In this document: piece by piece, positions 34,801 through 46,059 of the stretch | How the letters are laid out: the number at the start of each line of letters is the position of its first letter | Numbering within the stretch: the first letter of the stretch is position 1 | DNA from: Climacium dendroides | Lineage: Eukaryota; Streptophyta; Bryopsida; Hypnales; Climaciaceae | NCBI GenBank assembly: GCA_950106755.1 | Contig: OX467090.1 | Span: 7,440,001 to 7,504,000, forward strand | DNA length: 64,000 bases | Reading direction: 5' to 3' | Made by a program: the position numbers and the translations under genes | The notes under the pieces: model-generated | Databases searched by the model: none | Told to the model about the DNA's origin: nothing | The model's input: the letters and a program-made list of their open reading frames with translations, nothing else

Positions 34801-36640
34801 TTGCATGTTTCTCCTCTGCTCTTCCAATTGCTCATTGGTGGCTTTCCAAGTGTTCAATAGATTTTTCCAATTGTTCTTCTCACTCTGGTGGCCCGCCTTC
34901 AACTCGTCTAGTTGGCGTTGAAACCATAGCTCACGACTAGCTACAGAAGTTTCCGCCTTCTTCAATTGATCCTCCAATTCAGCAATTCGGTGCTCCTCCT
35001 CTGTTTGTTGCTGCATCTCCTTGTCCAACAGGTCCAACTCCTCTTGCATTCTCATCTTCTTAGCCAATAGCTTCATCTTGGTCGCTTTCCTACGTGCTTC
35101 TAGTGCCAAATCTTTCTCCTCTTTCACACGAACATCCTGTAGCACCATGGAACTCCTCTCGCTCTGGTTGGTCGACATGCGCAATTGACCTCCTGGGCTC
35201 ACCATAGCCGCTGGAGATGTTGCAATTGGTATTGCTCCTTCCTCCAATTTGATCTTTTTCACTTGGCTCCACACAACTGGGCCCTCCTTCACCCCAATCA
35301 TTAGACAATCGTCATTTTCCTTCCTCCATTGTAATCTTTGGTGGGCAATCGGCAACTATCTCTGCGGTTCCACTTGGCATGCTCTCTATAGCAACCCTAA
35401 TCGCTCAATGAACAATTGTACTCAATTCTCTCACAATCCTAAGTTCCATTCACAATTGCACTCCACCTCACTACTCAAATTACTCACACAATAGTTAGCT
35501 CACAAATTCCACAACCCTCTCGACTCACAATGGTCCTCTCTTCTAATCTCTACAACTACCTCGCACTATAGTTCCAGCCCTCCTCTCACAATCAAGAATG
35601 AGAAATTCTCACTCAAGTTTGTTAAAAACGTACTCAACTGTTGTTTCCTCTTGGCGGCTCACACTCATGATTCTATTGATATGGAATTTTCTTTCAAATT
35701 TTCCTTCATGATGATTAGTCATTCTCACTCAATAGATTCAAAAATAAGAAAAATTAATACTTGCATTTAATACTATAGGTATCTCCCATAAATAGCTCTT
35801 AGTTTAACATTCCCCTTATTATTCTTATCCATAAATTATTCCTTTTACATCATTTTATTATCATATAATTTTTTTTATCATGTTTTTATAGTTTTGTTTT
35901 TAAATTTTTAATTAATATTTTTTAATGTTTGTTTGTTTGTTTGTTTTTAAATTTTAAATTACTATTTCATTATATATTTTTTTCCAAATATTTTTATCAT
36001 GTTTCTTTTTTCTTTTTCTCTTTTTTTATATTTTTTCATGGTTTTTTTCATTCTTTTACAATCATTTTTTTAATATATATTTTTCTCTAACTTTGTAATG
36101 TTATCATGTTTTTTTCTCTTATATTTCATTTTTAGTATTTTTATATTTTTCTTTTTAATTATTATTTTTTTAAATTTATTTATTATATATTTTTAAAATT
36201 TTCTTTATTTCTTTATTTAATCATTTATTTTTAATCATTATTTTAAAAATATCTTTTTTTTTAATTTTAAATTTTTTTTATCTATTTTATCTACCAATAT
36301 CTATAGTATCGAATCAATACCGAACTATAGTTATACAGAACTATAGTGCCTCTCACTATACCATCATCATTACTATTGATTACATCTATAGTTGTACTTC
36401 TTTTCCCTGCCGAACTATAGATATTCTATTTTTTATTTTATTTTAAAGATTTTTATTAAATTCCATTTTTATTAGGATTTTTTTCAGATTTAAATTTTAT
36501 TCTAAATACTATTGCTCACCACTCTCCTTATTTTTCTCTCTTATTAATCCATCCCACACTTTCTTTTCTCACCACTCTTAATTAATACTATTCTTTATAC
36601 TATAGAAACTATCACTATAATTATTTAAATATAACTTTAT
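31843..36640. mobile_element. Possible truncated CACTA element, left terminus only
   Basis: CACTAGAAGAAAAATGTG at 31843 looks like a CACTA terminus and is followed by repeated CTATAG or CCATAG words (about 31870-32100, 32390, 32740-32810), which reappear at about 35560-36430 and 36600. This resembles left and right subterminal repeats around a central coding region on the minus strand. No matching right terminus was found, so the right edge is only where the CTATAG words fade. Confidence 0.4.
33157..35380 (-). pseudogene. Unidentified coiled-coil protein, one frame with several stops
   Basis: From about 35355 down to 33157 a single minus-strand frame reads through as protein-like sequence, interrupted only by stop codons (about 34789, 34462, 34282, 34069, 34045, 33604 and 33540) and not by frameshifts. 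One frame change near 35330 separates it from the likely ATG at 35380. The first 300 residues are charged and predicted coiled coil (EEKDLALEARRKATKMKLL, EELDLLDKEMQQQTEEE, VKQRVEQLEAEIREEK). Later parts are globular-looking (SLMEHLPPVQRVEQTYRWDC, NLYGIGPDLDNW, VCFRQAVFCNALAQWC, NVILVEYKGSRYAAMD). I do not recognise the family. Position between CTATAG repeats suggests a transposon gene, perhaps the accessory gene of a CACTA-like element, but it is not the usual transposase. Confidence 0.55.
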
Positions 36641-36720
36641 TAATCATCTTTTCATCTACCAAAATACTAAAAAATATCCCATTAATTCAAATTTATTTAT
36701 TTTATTTTATTTTTTAAAGA
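35780..36720. other. Low-complexity T-rich tract
   Basis: Dominated by runs of T with ATTTTT and TTTGTTTGTTTG repeats. CCGAACTATAG occurs several times around 36300-36430 and probably belongs to the subterminal repeats of the element starting at 31843. No gene. Confidence 0.7.
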
Positions 36721-36929
36721 ACCACTCCTCCCCCTCTTCTAGGACAAGCCGACCCCGGCTTAATTGTGATAAAGTTTAAGTCTATATCCATTGATTTGGG
36801 TAGGGAGAAATTTCCCCTCAAAATCTTTCAATTGTGCAGATCTAACTAAACAAGATTCAAAATTAAAAAGATTGAACTTAAAATTAGAAAAGATTCAAAA
36901 TTAAAAAATCTAGTCAAATAAGTTGCAAA

Positions 36930-37147
36930 AAAACTTATTTTCTTCACTTTGGATGCAAATATCTTGCAATCTATGCGGTCAAATTTGATGATATTCTTAC
37001 CACATGTTCTCAAACAAGTTAAGTATAAGATCCTATAGTTAGATTTTTTAAAAAGGAACTTTTTTGGTTTTCTTAGGTGAACATAGCAAAGGTGAAAATT
37101 GTGAGTGGTTTTTGATAGAAAACACCCTCGGGACTTTAGGGATTATC
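36930..37147. mobile_element. piggyBac-like TTAA element, right-end fragment E
   Basis: CTTCACTTTGGATGCAAATATC, AGTATAAGATCCTATAGTTAG and CGGGACTTTAGGGATTA follow the right-hand third of the complete copies (43610-43810 and 31430-31624). The terminal TTAA is decayed to ATTA. The left part is missing. Confidence 0.55.
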
Positions 37148-37249
37148 ATTGCTTGTAGCACACTTGTCTCACATGCAAACTATTTGACATGTAATATGAT
37201 TGACTCCCAAGTAGTTAGATCAAGGGGTTTGTATTGTATTGTACATAAA

Positions 37250-37345
37250 AAACAATTGAAAGAAAAAGATAAAATGAAAGAAAAAGTGGAAAAAAAGTGG
37301 AAAAGAAAAAGAAAAGAAAATGAAATAGGAGGAAAAATACGAAAA
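37250..37345. repeat. Purine-rich tract upstream of EGY3
   Basis: Nearly pure A and G on the plus strand (AAAAAGTGGAAAAGAAAAAG-type). Low complexity; the frames across it are artefacts. It ends about 1.2 kb before the EGY3 start codon. Confidence 0.6.
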
Positions 37346-37996
37346 ATGAGAATTGCTTGCAAATTGCAATCGCGGTGTGCATGGCCATGGCATGTGTGCG
37401 CCTGCGAAAGCTTCACAACGCAAGCCGACAGATAAGGCAACGGAACGTCGAGAGAGACGGCGATTTGCTTTTTGAAAAATGTTGTTCCTGGCTGAATGGG
37501 TCCCCATCTGATGCCAGCAAGTCCTCTGCCCTTGCATGCTGCCAAGTGGGCGCTTCTTTCCTCCTCACATCATTCATTCTCCCTTCATGTTGCAGGATAT
37601 TAATTTAGTACTACTTTCTCTCATGCAGGACGCCATTTGACATTTTGTGGCGAGGATTCGTTGGAATTGCACTGAAATTTCCCTTCCATTGCAGCCATTT
37701 TCGGTTCAGTCTCAGATTCTTCGGGGAGCTCCGGACCTTGTTGCAGGTGAATGATGTTTTGGTGGTGATTTGGTGGAATTCATTACGGGTTCCTCTATTT
37801 CAAGGGTGTTGCAGAGGGCGAGATGGCCTCGAATGTGTGAATTGGTGTCGTGTTTTGTTGGGGTTTAGTGGGTTTTTATTTTTTTGAGGTAACGCGCTCT
37901 GTTATTATTGAGGTTTGGTAACTCTTTTAGTTCACGTATACCCAGCTTTCGGTTTCGTAATGGCTAGCTTTTGATTTGGTTGTGTTGTGAAAACAG

Positions 37997-38060
37997 GAAC
38001 TCAGAGTGTCAATTTGGGGCTGAGGATTTTGGAGTTAGTGCTAAATTATTGCTACAACAG
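37997..38060 (+). other. Probable 5-prime untranslated exon of EGY3
   Basis: Preceded by GTGAAAACAG (acceptor) and followed by CAACAG|GTATGT (a near-ideal donor). The next acceptor, TTTCTGCAG at 38478-38486, opens the exon that carries the start codon. An earlier untranslated exon could end at TTGTTGCAG|GTGAAT near 37747. Splice-site quality is the only evidence. Confidence 0.4.
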
Positions 38061-38523
38061 GTATGTAGGCGCTAGTATGGTTATCAGGTTGTTTTTGTGG
38101 CTTCCATTTTGTTTTGAGGAGGCTCTATTTCATTTGCTTTCCTGTCTTTCTCTCAGGAGTTATTGATTTTTCATTAGTTTTCCATCTTTGACTGCTGGTG
38201 AAGGTTGTGAAGATATTAGTGGTGCAAGATTGTCACTATCACTAGTAGGTCGTTTCTGCAGCTTGTTCTTTACTATGAGAAGGTTCTCTTTCGTATGTTT
38301 TAATGGGGTTTGATCGATCTCTCAGGACTTATCATTCTTCCATTTTTGGCTCCTGGTGGTGAAGGTACTAGTGGTGCATGAGAAATGCATGCAACGGACA
38401 GGACAGTACCTCAATTTGTGTATGTTGCGCACACTTGAATGACAGAGTCATGTTGCTAGGTTAAAAAAAGTTCTGCCTTTCTGCAGGGTTTCAACGTACA
38501 CAGTCAATTAGTACATTCCAATA

Positions 38524-41500
38524 ATGGTGTCGATGGCTCTGCAATCACTCACTGTGGGCAACCTCTCTACACCTTTGTGGTCGAATTTAACGCATGAGAA
38601 GCAGAGTTGCAGCACAGTTTCTCGTCCCTCCCAGGTAAAACCTCATTATCCGAAGTGATTTCAAAATCCTGTGCATTAGCACTTGTGGAGGTATATGGGG
38701 GTTGAGGACATAGTGCTTTAGTAATTTCGTGATTGTGAGGATGTTTACTGTTTGTTTATCAGGTATGGGGACAACAGCTTTCCAGTGGAAACTTGCAGTT
38801 CGCGCCTTTGAAAGCTAGGCGCTCGCACCGCCTTCTTGCAAGAGCCGAAGTCAAGGATGACAAGAATAACTCTCAGCCACAAGGTGATTAATCTTATTCT
38901 TCTGCCGAAAGCGCCATATTCTTCTCGTTTTCTAACTGCTCTCATGGTACATCGTTTAGGAAAAACAATTCATTTACTTTATGGCACACTATTTTGGTGT
39001 TACAGTAAATGATGAAGCATACAGACATAGAATGATTGGTGTGCCTGCCCGCTCCTTGCTTGGTGCTTGTACGGGGCAGTACTGCTAGGCAGTTATAGTG
39101 AATTAAACTACAGATTTGGGGGTTTCATGTGTTGGGGGTGGAATCCTGTGGAGTACAGGAACAAAATTGGAGGAGAAGAAAACAACAGAGGATCCCCCCA
39201 AAGCAGAGGAGCCCAAAAAGGAGGAGATAGTGGAGAAGAAACAAGAACGAGACTGGAGACTAGATGAGGACTTCAAGAAGTTCATGAGCAGTCCTTCAAT
39301 TGAATCTGCTTTGAAGCTCGAGAGGAAGCGCGCCGAGGAAAGATTGAAAGAAATCAATAACCAGGAGCAGGGGAACTTCTTCAGGAATATAATCAACTTC
39401 TTCGTCAGGTATTTATGCTAGGCAATCCACACACGACGGTGCCTCTCCCATCTCTTTTTTTCATGTACTAGACGATTAAATCTCTCGTGTATGTCTAATT
39501 GTCAGTATTTCTTGCGGTGTCCCGGTGATGGAACCTTGAGCAGGCAATCGTTGGAACGAGAGAAGGAGAGACTTGATAAAGCTGAAAAGACATTCATTGC
39601 ATTAGACTTGAGCAAGGTAAGAAAACTTTCATAGTTCTCTTTTAATTGCTGCGGTCTTAGTTTTCAAGGTTTGCACACTTAGTATCCACACTCTCTGTGC
39701 CGGGAGAGTAGAAAATGATGCGGCTTCTTGGCTGCAGGTAAAGGGCTGTTTTGGGATTGACACATTCTATGCGAGTGATGTCCGAAGAATGGGTGATGGA
39801 GGCATTGTCATTGGGAATTTGAGAAGGCCCTTGGAGGAAGTCAGACCTAAGTTGGAAGCGAAGATTGCGCAGGCATGTGGTCGGGAAGTGGATCTTTGGT
39901 TCATGGAAGAAACTGTGGATGATCTAACTAAACAAGTACGTTATTTTCTTCTGATTACAACGCTGTTTTTTTCGAAATGAATAATGAGATTCTCATTAAG
40001 ACCCCAGACCGTCCAAAGAACAGACAAGGTTTTAAAGAAGAAACGAAGTTTTCAGGAAGAACCTTTATTTTGCAGGTATGTGTGGTGCAACCGAAAGCGG
40101 AGATTGATCTCCAGCTCGAAGCGCAGAATTTGAGCACTTTATCAGGATACGTAAGTGCTTTGTTGCTGGGAGTCACCACATTTGGCACAATTAGCATCAT
40201 GAGTGGTTTCTTCCTCACTCCTGATGCAACGTACGATGACTACGTGAGCCGTGTCCTCCCCCTCTTCACCGGATATCTCGCCATCTTTGGGACCTCGGAG
40301 GTGTGTACCACTAACATCTCACTGATCCCCCAACTGACCACGATTTCATCGTTTTAAATTGTCAAATTTGATTGATCATGTTGTGAAAATGCAATTCGCA
40401 TGGGCCAAATTTTGCATCATCGGAATCGGTGAAGATCATTCCATGTGTTAGTAAAAAAAGAAATAAAATTGGAAATAAGAAATGTTACCATAAGATCTAC
40501 TCAAAATTGCTAAAATCAGATGAGTCCCAATTTTGGCCTCCCTGGTCCTTCAAAGGTTTAATAGTTGGGTTTCTTCAAGTTCTGGATTATGGACTGCAGC
40601 ATGAATCATCGTTGGCTATGAACACTTTTTTCAGTCGATTGATAGTGTCTTGCTGGGAGTCGACTTGCTCGTCTTAAACCCTTTTGGTGTCGTTTTTCTC
40701 AGATAGCTACGCGTTTTGTAGCATCCAGGTATGGAGTGAAGCTGAGTCCCACGTTTATGATTCCTTCAAACTGGACGGGGTGTTTGGGCGTGGTCAACAA
40801 CTACGAATCTCTCTTGCCTAGCAAGAAGGCCTTGTTTGATATTGCTGCAACGCGCATCACCAGCTCGTATTTGGCATCCCTGGGCTTAGCCGTTTCGGCA
40901 TTCTTACTCGACCAGAGTTGGAATGGCGGAGACAATGCCTTGTATGCGTCTCATCATCCTTGACATCTTTTAACCTAACTGCCCGAACTTTAAATAGAAA
41001 TTTCACTTTTGAAGCTAGGAGCTTGCATAACTTATTTCTATCATTCAAAAATAGTAGAGTATGATTTCTTCTCTTTATTGATACATTTTTTACCTTCCTT
41101 GAAGATTTCTTAGTGATTAATTTCAACTCCTATTGATATGGAAGCGACCGCTTTAGGCACTCAGGGTTTAGCTCTTATATTCTTCACTAATCTTCGGGCA
41201 TTTAGATTTCAGTGTTTACATAATGTTGGAATGTAATGTCCTGTTGTATTGCCTGTCAGGTATATTCGCCCTCAATTCTTCGTCAACAACCCTCTGCTCT
41301 CATTCGTACAGTATGTGATTGGACCCTACAGTGACGAGCTTGGCAACGTCCTTCCTCAGGCTGTTCCTGGACTTGGTGTTCCGATCGACCCTCTTGCATT
41401 TGCTGGACTACTCGGTATGCTCCAACCTTCTCTTCATCAATTTGAATCTGGTCTCTGCTCTCAACTGTTTTGAAAGTAGTGGAATTGTATCAAGCAATCT

Positions 41501-42465
41501 GTGACGACCATTATGAAGTGATTGTTGACCGACATTCTCTAGTGAAGTTATGTGCTAGGTAATTGGAAATTTGGAATCTGGGTAAAAAATGGTCGCTTGG
41601 GAATACCTACCGAGCCACACTAGCACCAAGATAGGTTCTAGCGTGGCTCAGTAGGTACTACCCAAGTGTCTCTTCCCTTGAGCATTCGCTCAGATTCCAA
41701 GTATTGTACACAATTCCAAACTCCAAGTTGATCCAATCGTTGGTGATTTCTTACACTGACGCATACATATGCGTATAATTATTGTCTTTTCGGTGCTTCT
41801 TACTAATTTTCCCTCCTCGACTCGTTGCAAATGAGCTCCCTAAAACTACAGATTTTCTCTCAAAGTTGATAAGTTAGTCTTGTCTACTTCCAAATGTCAC
41901 ATACACGAACCGGAGTTCTTGCACTACTCTGTTGCTAACTGCTTTTTACTGGAACAAAGGTTGAGGTTTCAAGTCTTAATGAGGGTCTTCTTTTAATTTT
42001 AAATAGTGGAATGTAGCGTTTTCAATCCTAGACTGGAATTATGTAATTAGATCGTTGCACTAACTGAACCAGAATGGCTTCAATTTCTTTGGTTTCTGCC
42101 TTGCAGGTATTGTCGTGACATCTCTGAACATGCTGCCATCAGGCCGTCTGGAAGGGGGACGCATTGCACAAGCAGTCCTGGGCCGCCGTCTGGCAGGACG
42201 CCTCTCCTTCTTCACTACGCTGGCCCTTGGCTTCGGCGGTGTCACGGGGAGTATCCTCAGTCTGGTATGGGGCTTCATTGCGACCTTCTTCCGAGGTGGT
42301 GAGGAGCTGCCGGCGCAAGACGAAATCACTCAGCTGGGCAATGAGCGTAAGATCTGGGCCATTGCGCTCGCTGTCATCTGTTTCTTGACTCTGTTCCCCA
42401 ACAGTGCGGGCACATTCCCGAGCGCCTTCTACACTCCTCCGTTCTTCCGGGGAGACGACTTCTGA
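38524..42465 (+). CDS. EGY3: EGY3-type inactive S2P-like zinc metalloprotease, chloroplast
   Basis: Nine coding exons: 38524-38634, 38763-38883, 39114-39408, 39544-39616, 39738-39935, 40076-40300, 40703-40941, 41260-41414 and 42107-42465. All introns are GT-AG with agreeing phase; 591 aa against 573 in Arabidopsis. Residues 1 to about 64 form a Ser/Arg-rich plastid transit peptide (RRSHRLLARA). A charged coiled-coil stretch (about 95-200) precedes FGIDTFYASDVRRMGDGGIV (205-224), typical of EGY3. The C-terminal half is an M50/site-2-protease membrane domain with several hydrophobic segments (about 293-340, 369-405, 455-482, 498-525, 552-570). Active members carry HExxH and an Asp in the NxxPxxxLDGG loop. 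Here the first site is S340-E341-I-A-T, lacking both histidines, and the second reads NMLPSGRLEGG with Glu488 for Asp, as in known EGY3 proteins. It should therefore be a proteolytically inactive thylakoid protein; EGY3 is linked in Arabidopsis to heat and oxidative stress. It ends in FFRGDDF. Confidence 0.93.
41595..41667. repeat. Short strong hairpin in EGY3 intron 8
   Basis: GCTTGGGAATACCTACCGAG pairs with CTCAGTAGGTACTACCCAAG, and CCACACTAGCACC with GGTTCTAGCGTGG, around a loop of six or so bases. Weaker pairing of GGAATCTG and CAGATTCC extends it to about 41570-41700. Probably a small MITE in the intron; a hairpin RNA is possible when the intron is transcribed. Confidence 0.65.
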
Positions 42466-42904
42466 GTGTAGAAATTACTTGAATAGACACATCGTGTATT
42501 GCACTAAGTTAGCATTTTGCTTTGTGCCTATGCAAGACATCAAGCTGCTGATATCCTTCAAGTGTAAATGCTCTAAAGTTTTGATTGATTCGTAGATAGT
42601 ACGTAGTAGTTTGTATCCAAAGAAATGAGAACAGGCTGTCATCTGCGGGCTGCCTTTGTACTGTACTGTACACTTGATGTTCGAAAACGGTAATGAATTT
42701 TCAATCCTCTTGTTTTTCCTCAAGCTCCTCAGATGTGCCATAAAATCTGGGATGTGAATTTCATCTTGCATTGCGAAGCTGAATGCTCGAGTTTGCAGGG
42801 CTTTGAATCCCCAAACCTGGGTTGTTCCAATTCTCAAATCTATGCTGCCTTGTTCACCACACTAGTCTTGTAGTTTGTGCTCAAGGTCACTGGCTGAACA
42901 GCAT
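42466..42904 (+). other. 3-prime flank of EGY3
   Basis: Sequence after the stop codon, probably including the 3-prime untranslated region. No single polyadenylation signal can be picked with confidence. The TTAA-type element begins at 42905. Confidence 0.45.
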
Positions 42905-43810
42905 TTTACCCCTAAAGGACCAAGAGTCCCCTGGCTGACTTTGAGGAGTTTGGGTAGGTTCCTATGACCTCAATTTTTGGTGAAACTTTTTGATAAGATA
43001 GAAAAACTTATTAGTTTAGTGGGAATATAATATTAATTTCAATTGGTGCCTAGGAGCAAAAGCTTAAACATAATTCCAAATATAATTTTCATGTTGATAG
43101 GCAAAAAATGAAATCCACAAAAACTTGAAATAATTTTTTTTTTTTAATTCTTATAGATCTTGTATTTGTCTACATGTGAAGCTTTGATTTATTCCATTTG
43201 GATTAGTGATGTAAAAGGTATGGACAATCTTGTTTTTAGGGTAATCTAAGCATCTTCTTGAAAAAATACTTATAGGATTCATTTTTGAATGCAATATTCA
43301 TATTTTTTCAAAAAAAATTGTTTGACAAGATTAAGTTTTCTTGTTAGAACAATCTCACCATTGGAATTATTGTGTTTCAATCCCATCTTAGAACTATTAA
43401 CGATTTATTTTTTCTTACAATCTTGAACCTAATTCTAGATAATTTTTTAAAGAAGAAAAATCAAGCATTTTTTATTTGAAATTTTTTTCTAGACTTTCAA
43501 TTCAATTCTTCGATACAAAAAGCTTTAAATTCAAAGTCCATAGTGCAAAAAAATTCCACAAATAGCAGTCAAAGTTGTTTGATTTTGCAAGCTAGTGTTT
43601 AAAAAAACTTTATTTTTCAACTTTGAATGTTAATATCTTCCAATCTATATGGTCAAACTTTATGAAATTTTTTCCACATGAACTTAGACAAATAAAGTAT
43701 ATGATCCTGTGGTTAGATTATTAAAAAAAAAATTCTTGAGTGAATGCAATAAAAATGACAATTTCAAGTGGGTTTTGGCAAAAAAATGGCTTGGGTCCTT
43801 TAGGGGTTAA
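42905..43810. mobile_element. piggyBac-like TTAA element, complete copy F
   Basis: Left end TTTACCCCTAAAGGACCAAG (first TTAA mutated to TTTA), right end GGGTCCTTTAGGGGTTAA at 43810. Same length and internal order as 30710-31624. Inserted about 440 bp downstream of the EGY3 stop codon. Non-coding. Confidence 0.75.
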
Positions 43811-45825
43811 TTCTACATTTCCTTTAGGTATCTTTATGTTTTGGTTAGCTTCATAAATATTTAAGAATTTTTTGAAGCACGATACAGTTTTAGAGATATT
43901 TTTTCAGTCCAACTCTAGTTTTTATATTTTGATTTTTTGTTAAGCTCATATAAACATTCCAATTGGTTTTGGATACTAGGAAAATTGTAGTTAACCTTTA
44001 ACTCCAAAATGCCTAACATTTCTAAGTGGTTTTTTCTTATGAAAAAAAAGCATGGATTTATGGTTTTCTCCAATGAAACAAATTTCATTTTTTGAAGAGC
44101 TTGCTAATTAGTAAGTGTACTAGTTTTGGGTGTGAAATTGTGTAGGAGTTGCGAGGTTATAGCAAAAGAAATGCATGTATTGTATTTTTAATATATATTG
44201 CCCCTCACGGTTGCTAGCATGTGAGCTTAGGATCTCAAGCTCAAAAGTCCAAGAGTCGAGGAGCCTTAGCACCTATGTAATACAAGAATCTATGTTATAA
44301 GCACCTTCCATGGTTAAGGGGATGTATGTTGAAGGTACCTATGTTGTAGGTATCTATATTATAGACACACCTTCAATGGTTGTAAGCTACCTACTTGCAC
44401 CTAGGCTCAAGGCTTGTAGGCTTACATTTCTAGACTCCTACACTAGCGTTGTTGTATTGCCCCTCTTGGCAATGATTGAGATATTTTCATATAAGGTTTT
44501 TTGGAGATTGGAGGTGACATGAACAACTAAAAATTGTGTTAGCACACTAAAATGCACTTTTAAAAACCTTGAGGTGAAATGAAGAGCTATCAAACTCGTT
44601 ACACAATCCACCTTGCAACTATTGAATTGCAAATTTTATTATAAGTGGAAATCACAAATAACTCCATATAAACACTTTCATGTTTAAATTTTTAATGGTG
44701 AAAAGTATAGAGACACTTTACTCTTTTCATTAGGGCTATTTTCAAAACAAATAGATTAGTACAATTTTTTTGATCTCAAAAAACAAGTAAAGTTAACAAG
44801 TTTAACTTCTACTAGTAGTATATATATTCTAACTTCTACTAGTAGTATATATATGCCTTTGAAGGTCTTTCAAAATTCAAATGTATATATAAATATATAT
44901 TTATAATTAAAAATAAAATATTCTAATAGTTTTCCAATGGTATATTACACACCCAAAAATTCCAAAAATTCTAGTCGAAATTAGAAAAGAAACCGATTGT
45001 AATTATTGACAGCATATACAAGACTATGGATAAAAAAACCAAAGTCGATTTTGACTACAATTCTTTTTTACCACTTTTTGGTGTAGTGTATTGTTGTATC
45101 ATGATGTATTTTGGCTTAATAATGTTTTTATACTTATATTTTTTGAATTCCTTACAATTGAAAAAAGCAATTCAAATAGAATTTACAAGCATCATCAAAT
45201 CTAAAAGTATTGTGGTCCAATGGAGTGTCAATGATGTGCTTGATACAATTGGAGATTATGTGGAGACATGGTGCATTGTCTTATGGAATCATAATTTTTG
45301 ATGGCTCTTCAAGGACTCTTCATTTTCAAGGTCTACTCCTTTTAGAGAATAATAGGGTACACACACTATGATAAGGAAGATTCTATAAAGATATATCTTT
45401 CGCTTCAATTGTATCTATTTTTGCAAATTTGAGTTGCTTTACAAATTCATAGAATAATTGAGTTTGCATCATCATTGTAATAATCACATATATTCTATAA
45501 ATGCAAATATTTCAAGTAAGCATTGATTCAAAAGGATGGGATTTAGAGGAAATTCATGCCCAAGCTTTTTAAAGAATGGCTTGACATTTCTTTGAAGAAC
45601 TATATGTTCACCTTGATTGAACAACAGAAGGTTTCTGTCTAAGAACTTCAAGTATGTTCTTAATACCTAAAGTGTTTAAGGAATTTTTCTCTGGTGTTTG
45701 AAGGATCTAATAAAGAAGTTGCTAAAGATCATCCCAAAACATTCGTATAAAAGGAGTCTTTAGATGAAGAAGTTGCACTAGTGAAGAAAGGGCACAAGCC
45801 AAGGAAAAAGAAGGCTTCAAAGAAG
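43811..45825. other. Spacer with a small tandem duplication
   Basis: AT-rich. AACTTCTACTAGTAGTATAT occurs at 44804 and again at 44831 (27-bp period). A protein-like stretch at 45026-45300 (SIVVQWSVNDVLDTIGDYVE) and a Lys-rich one at 45770-45820 may be decayed upstream parts of the pseudogene at 46060, but no intact gene is present. Confidence 0.45.
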
Positions 45826-45975
45826 CACTACTAGAAAATTTTGTATTTCTGTTGTTTTGGTTGCGTTGATCCGGTCAAAATCTGACAGAAATCTGTTGGT
45901 TTTAACAGATTTCTGTCAGATTTTGACCGGATCAACGCGACCAAAACAACAGAAATACAAAATTTTCTAGTAGTG
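45826..45975. mobile_element. Near-perfect palindromic MITE with CACTACTAG ends
   Basis: 150 bp, with two 72-bp arms that differ at one visible position (GGTTGCG against CGCGACC) around a six-base loop. The ends are CACTACTAGAAAATTTTG and CAAAATTTTCTAGTAGTG. No 3-bp duplication is visible (AAG left, TTA right). Relatives lie at 61345 and 49613. The near-perfect arms suggest recent origin or active arm homogenisation. Confidence 0.85.
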
Positions 45976-46059
45976 TTATAAGACGGTGAAAAAGACAGCT
46001 ATGAAGGATGATACCTCCTCTTTATCTGTGCCAACATCTATTCTTATGCTCCTATTACT

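Noticed and set aside
37064..37435. 123-aa Lys-rich plus-strand frame and antisense Phe/Ser-rich frames
   Set aside because: Created by the purine-rich tract; low complexity and no start context.
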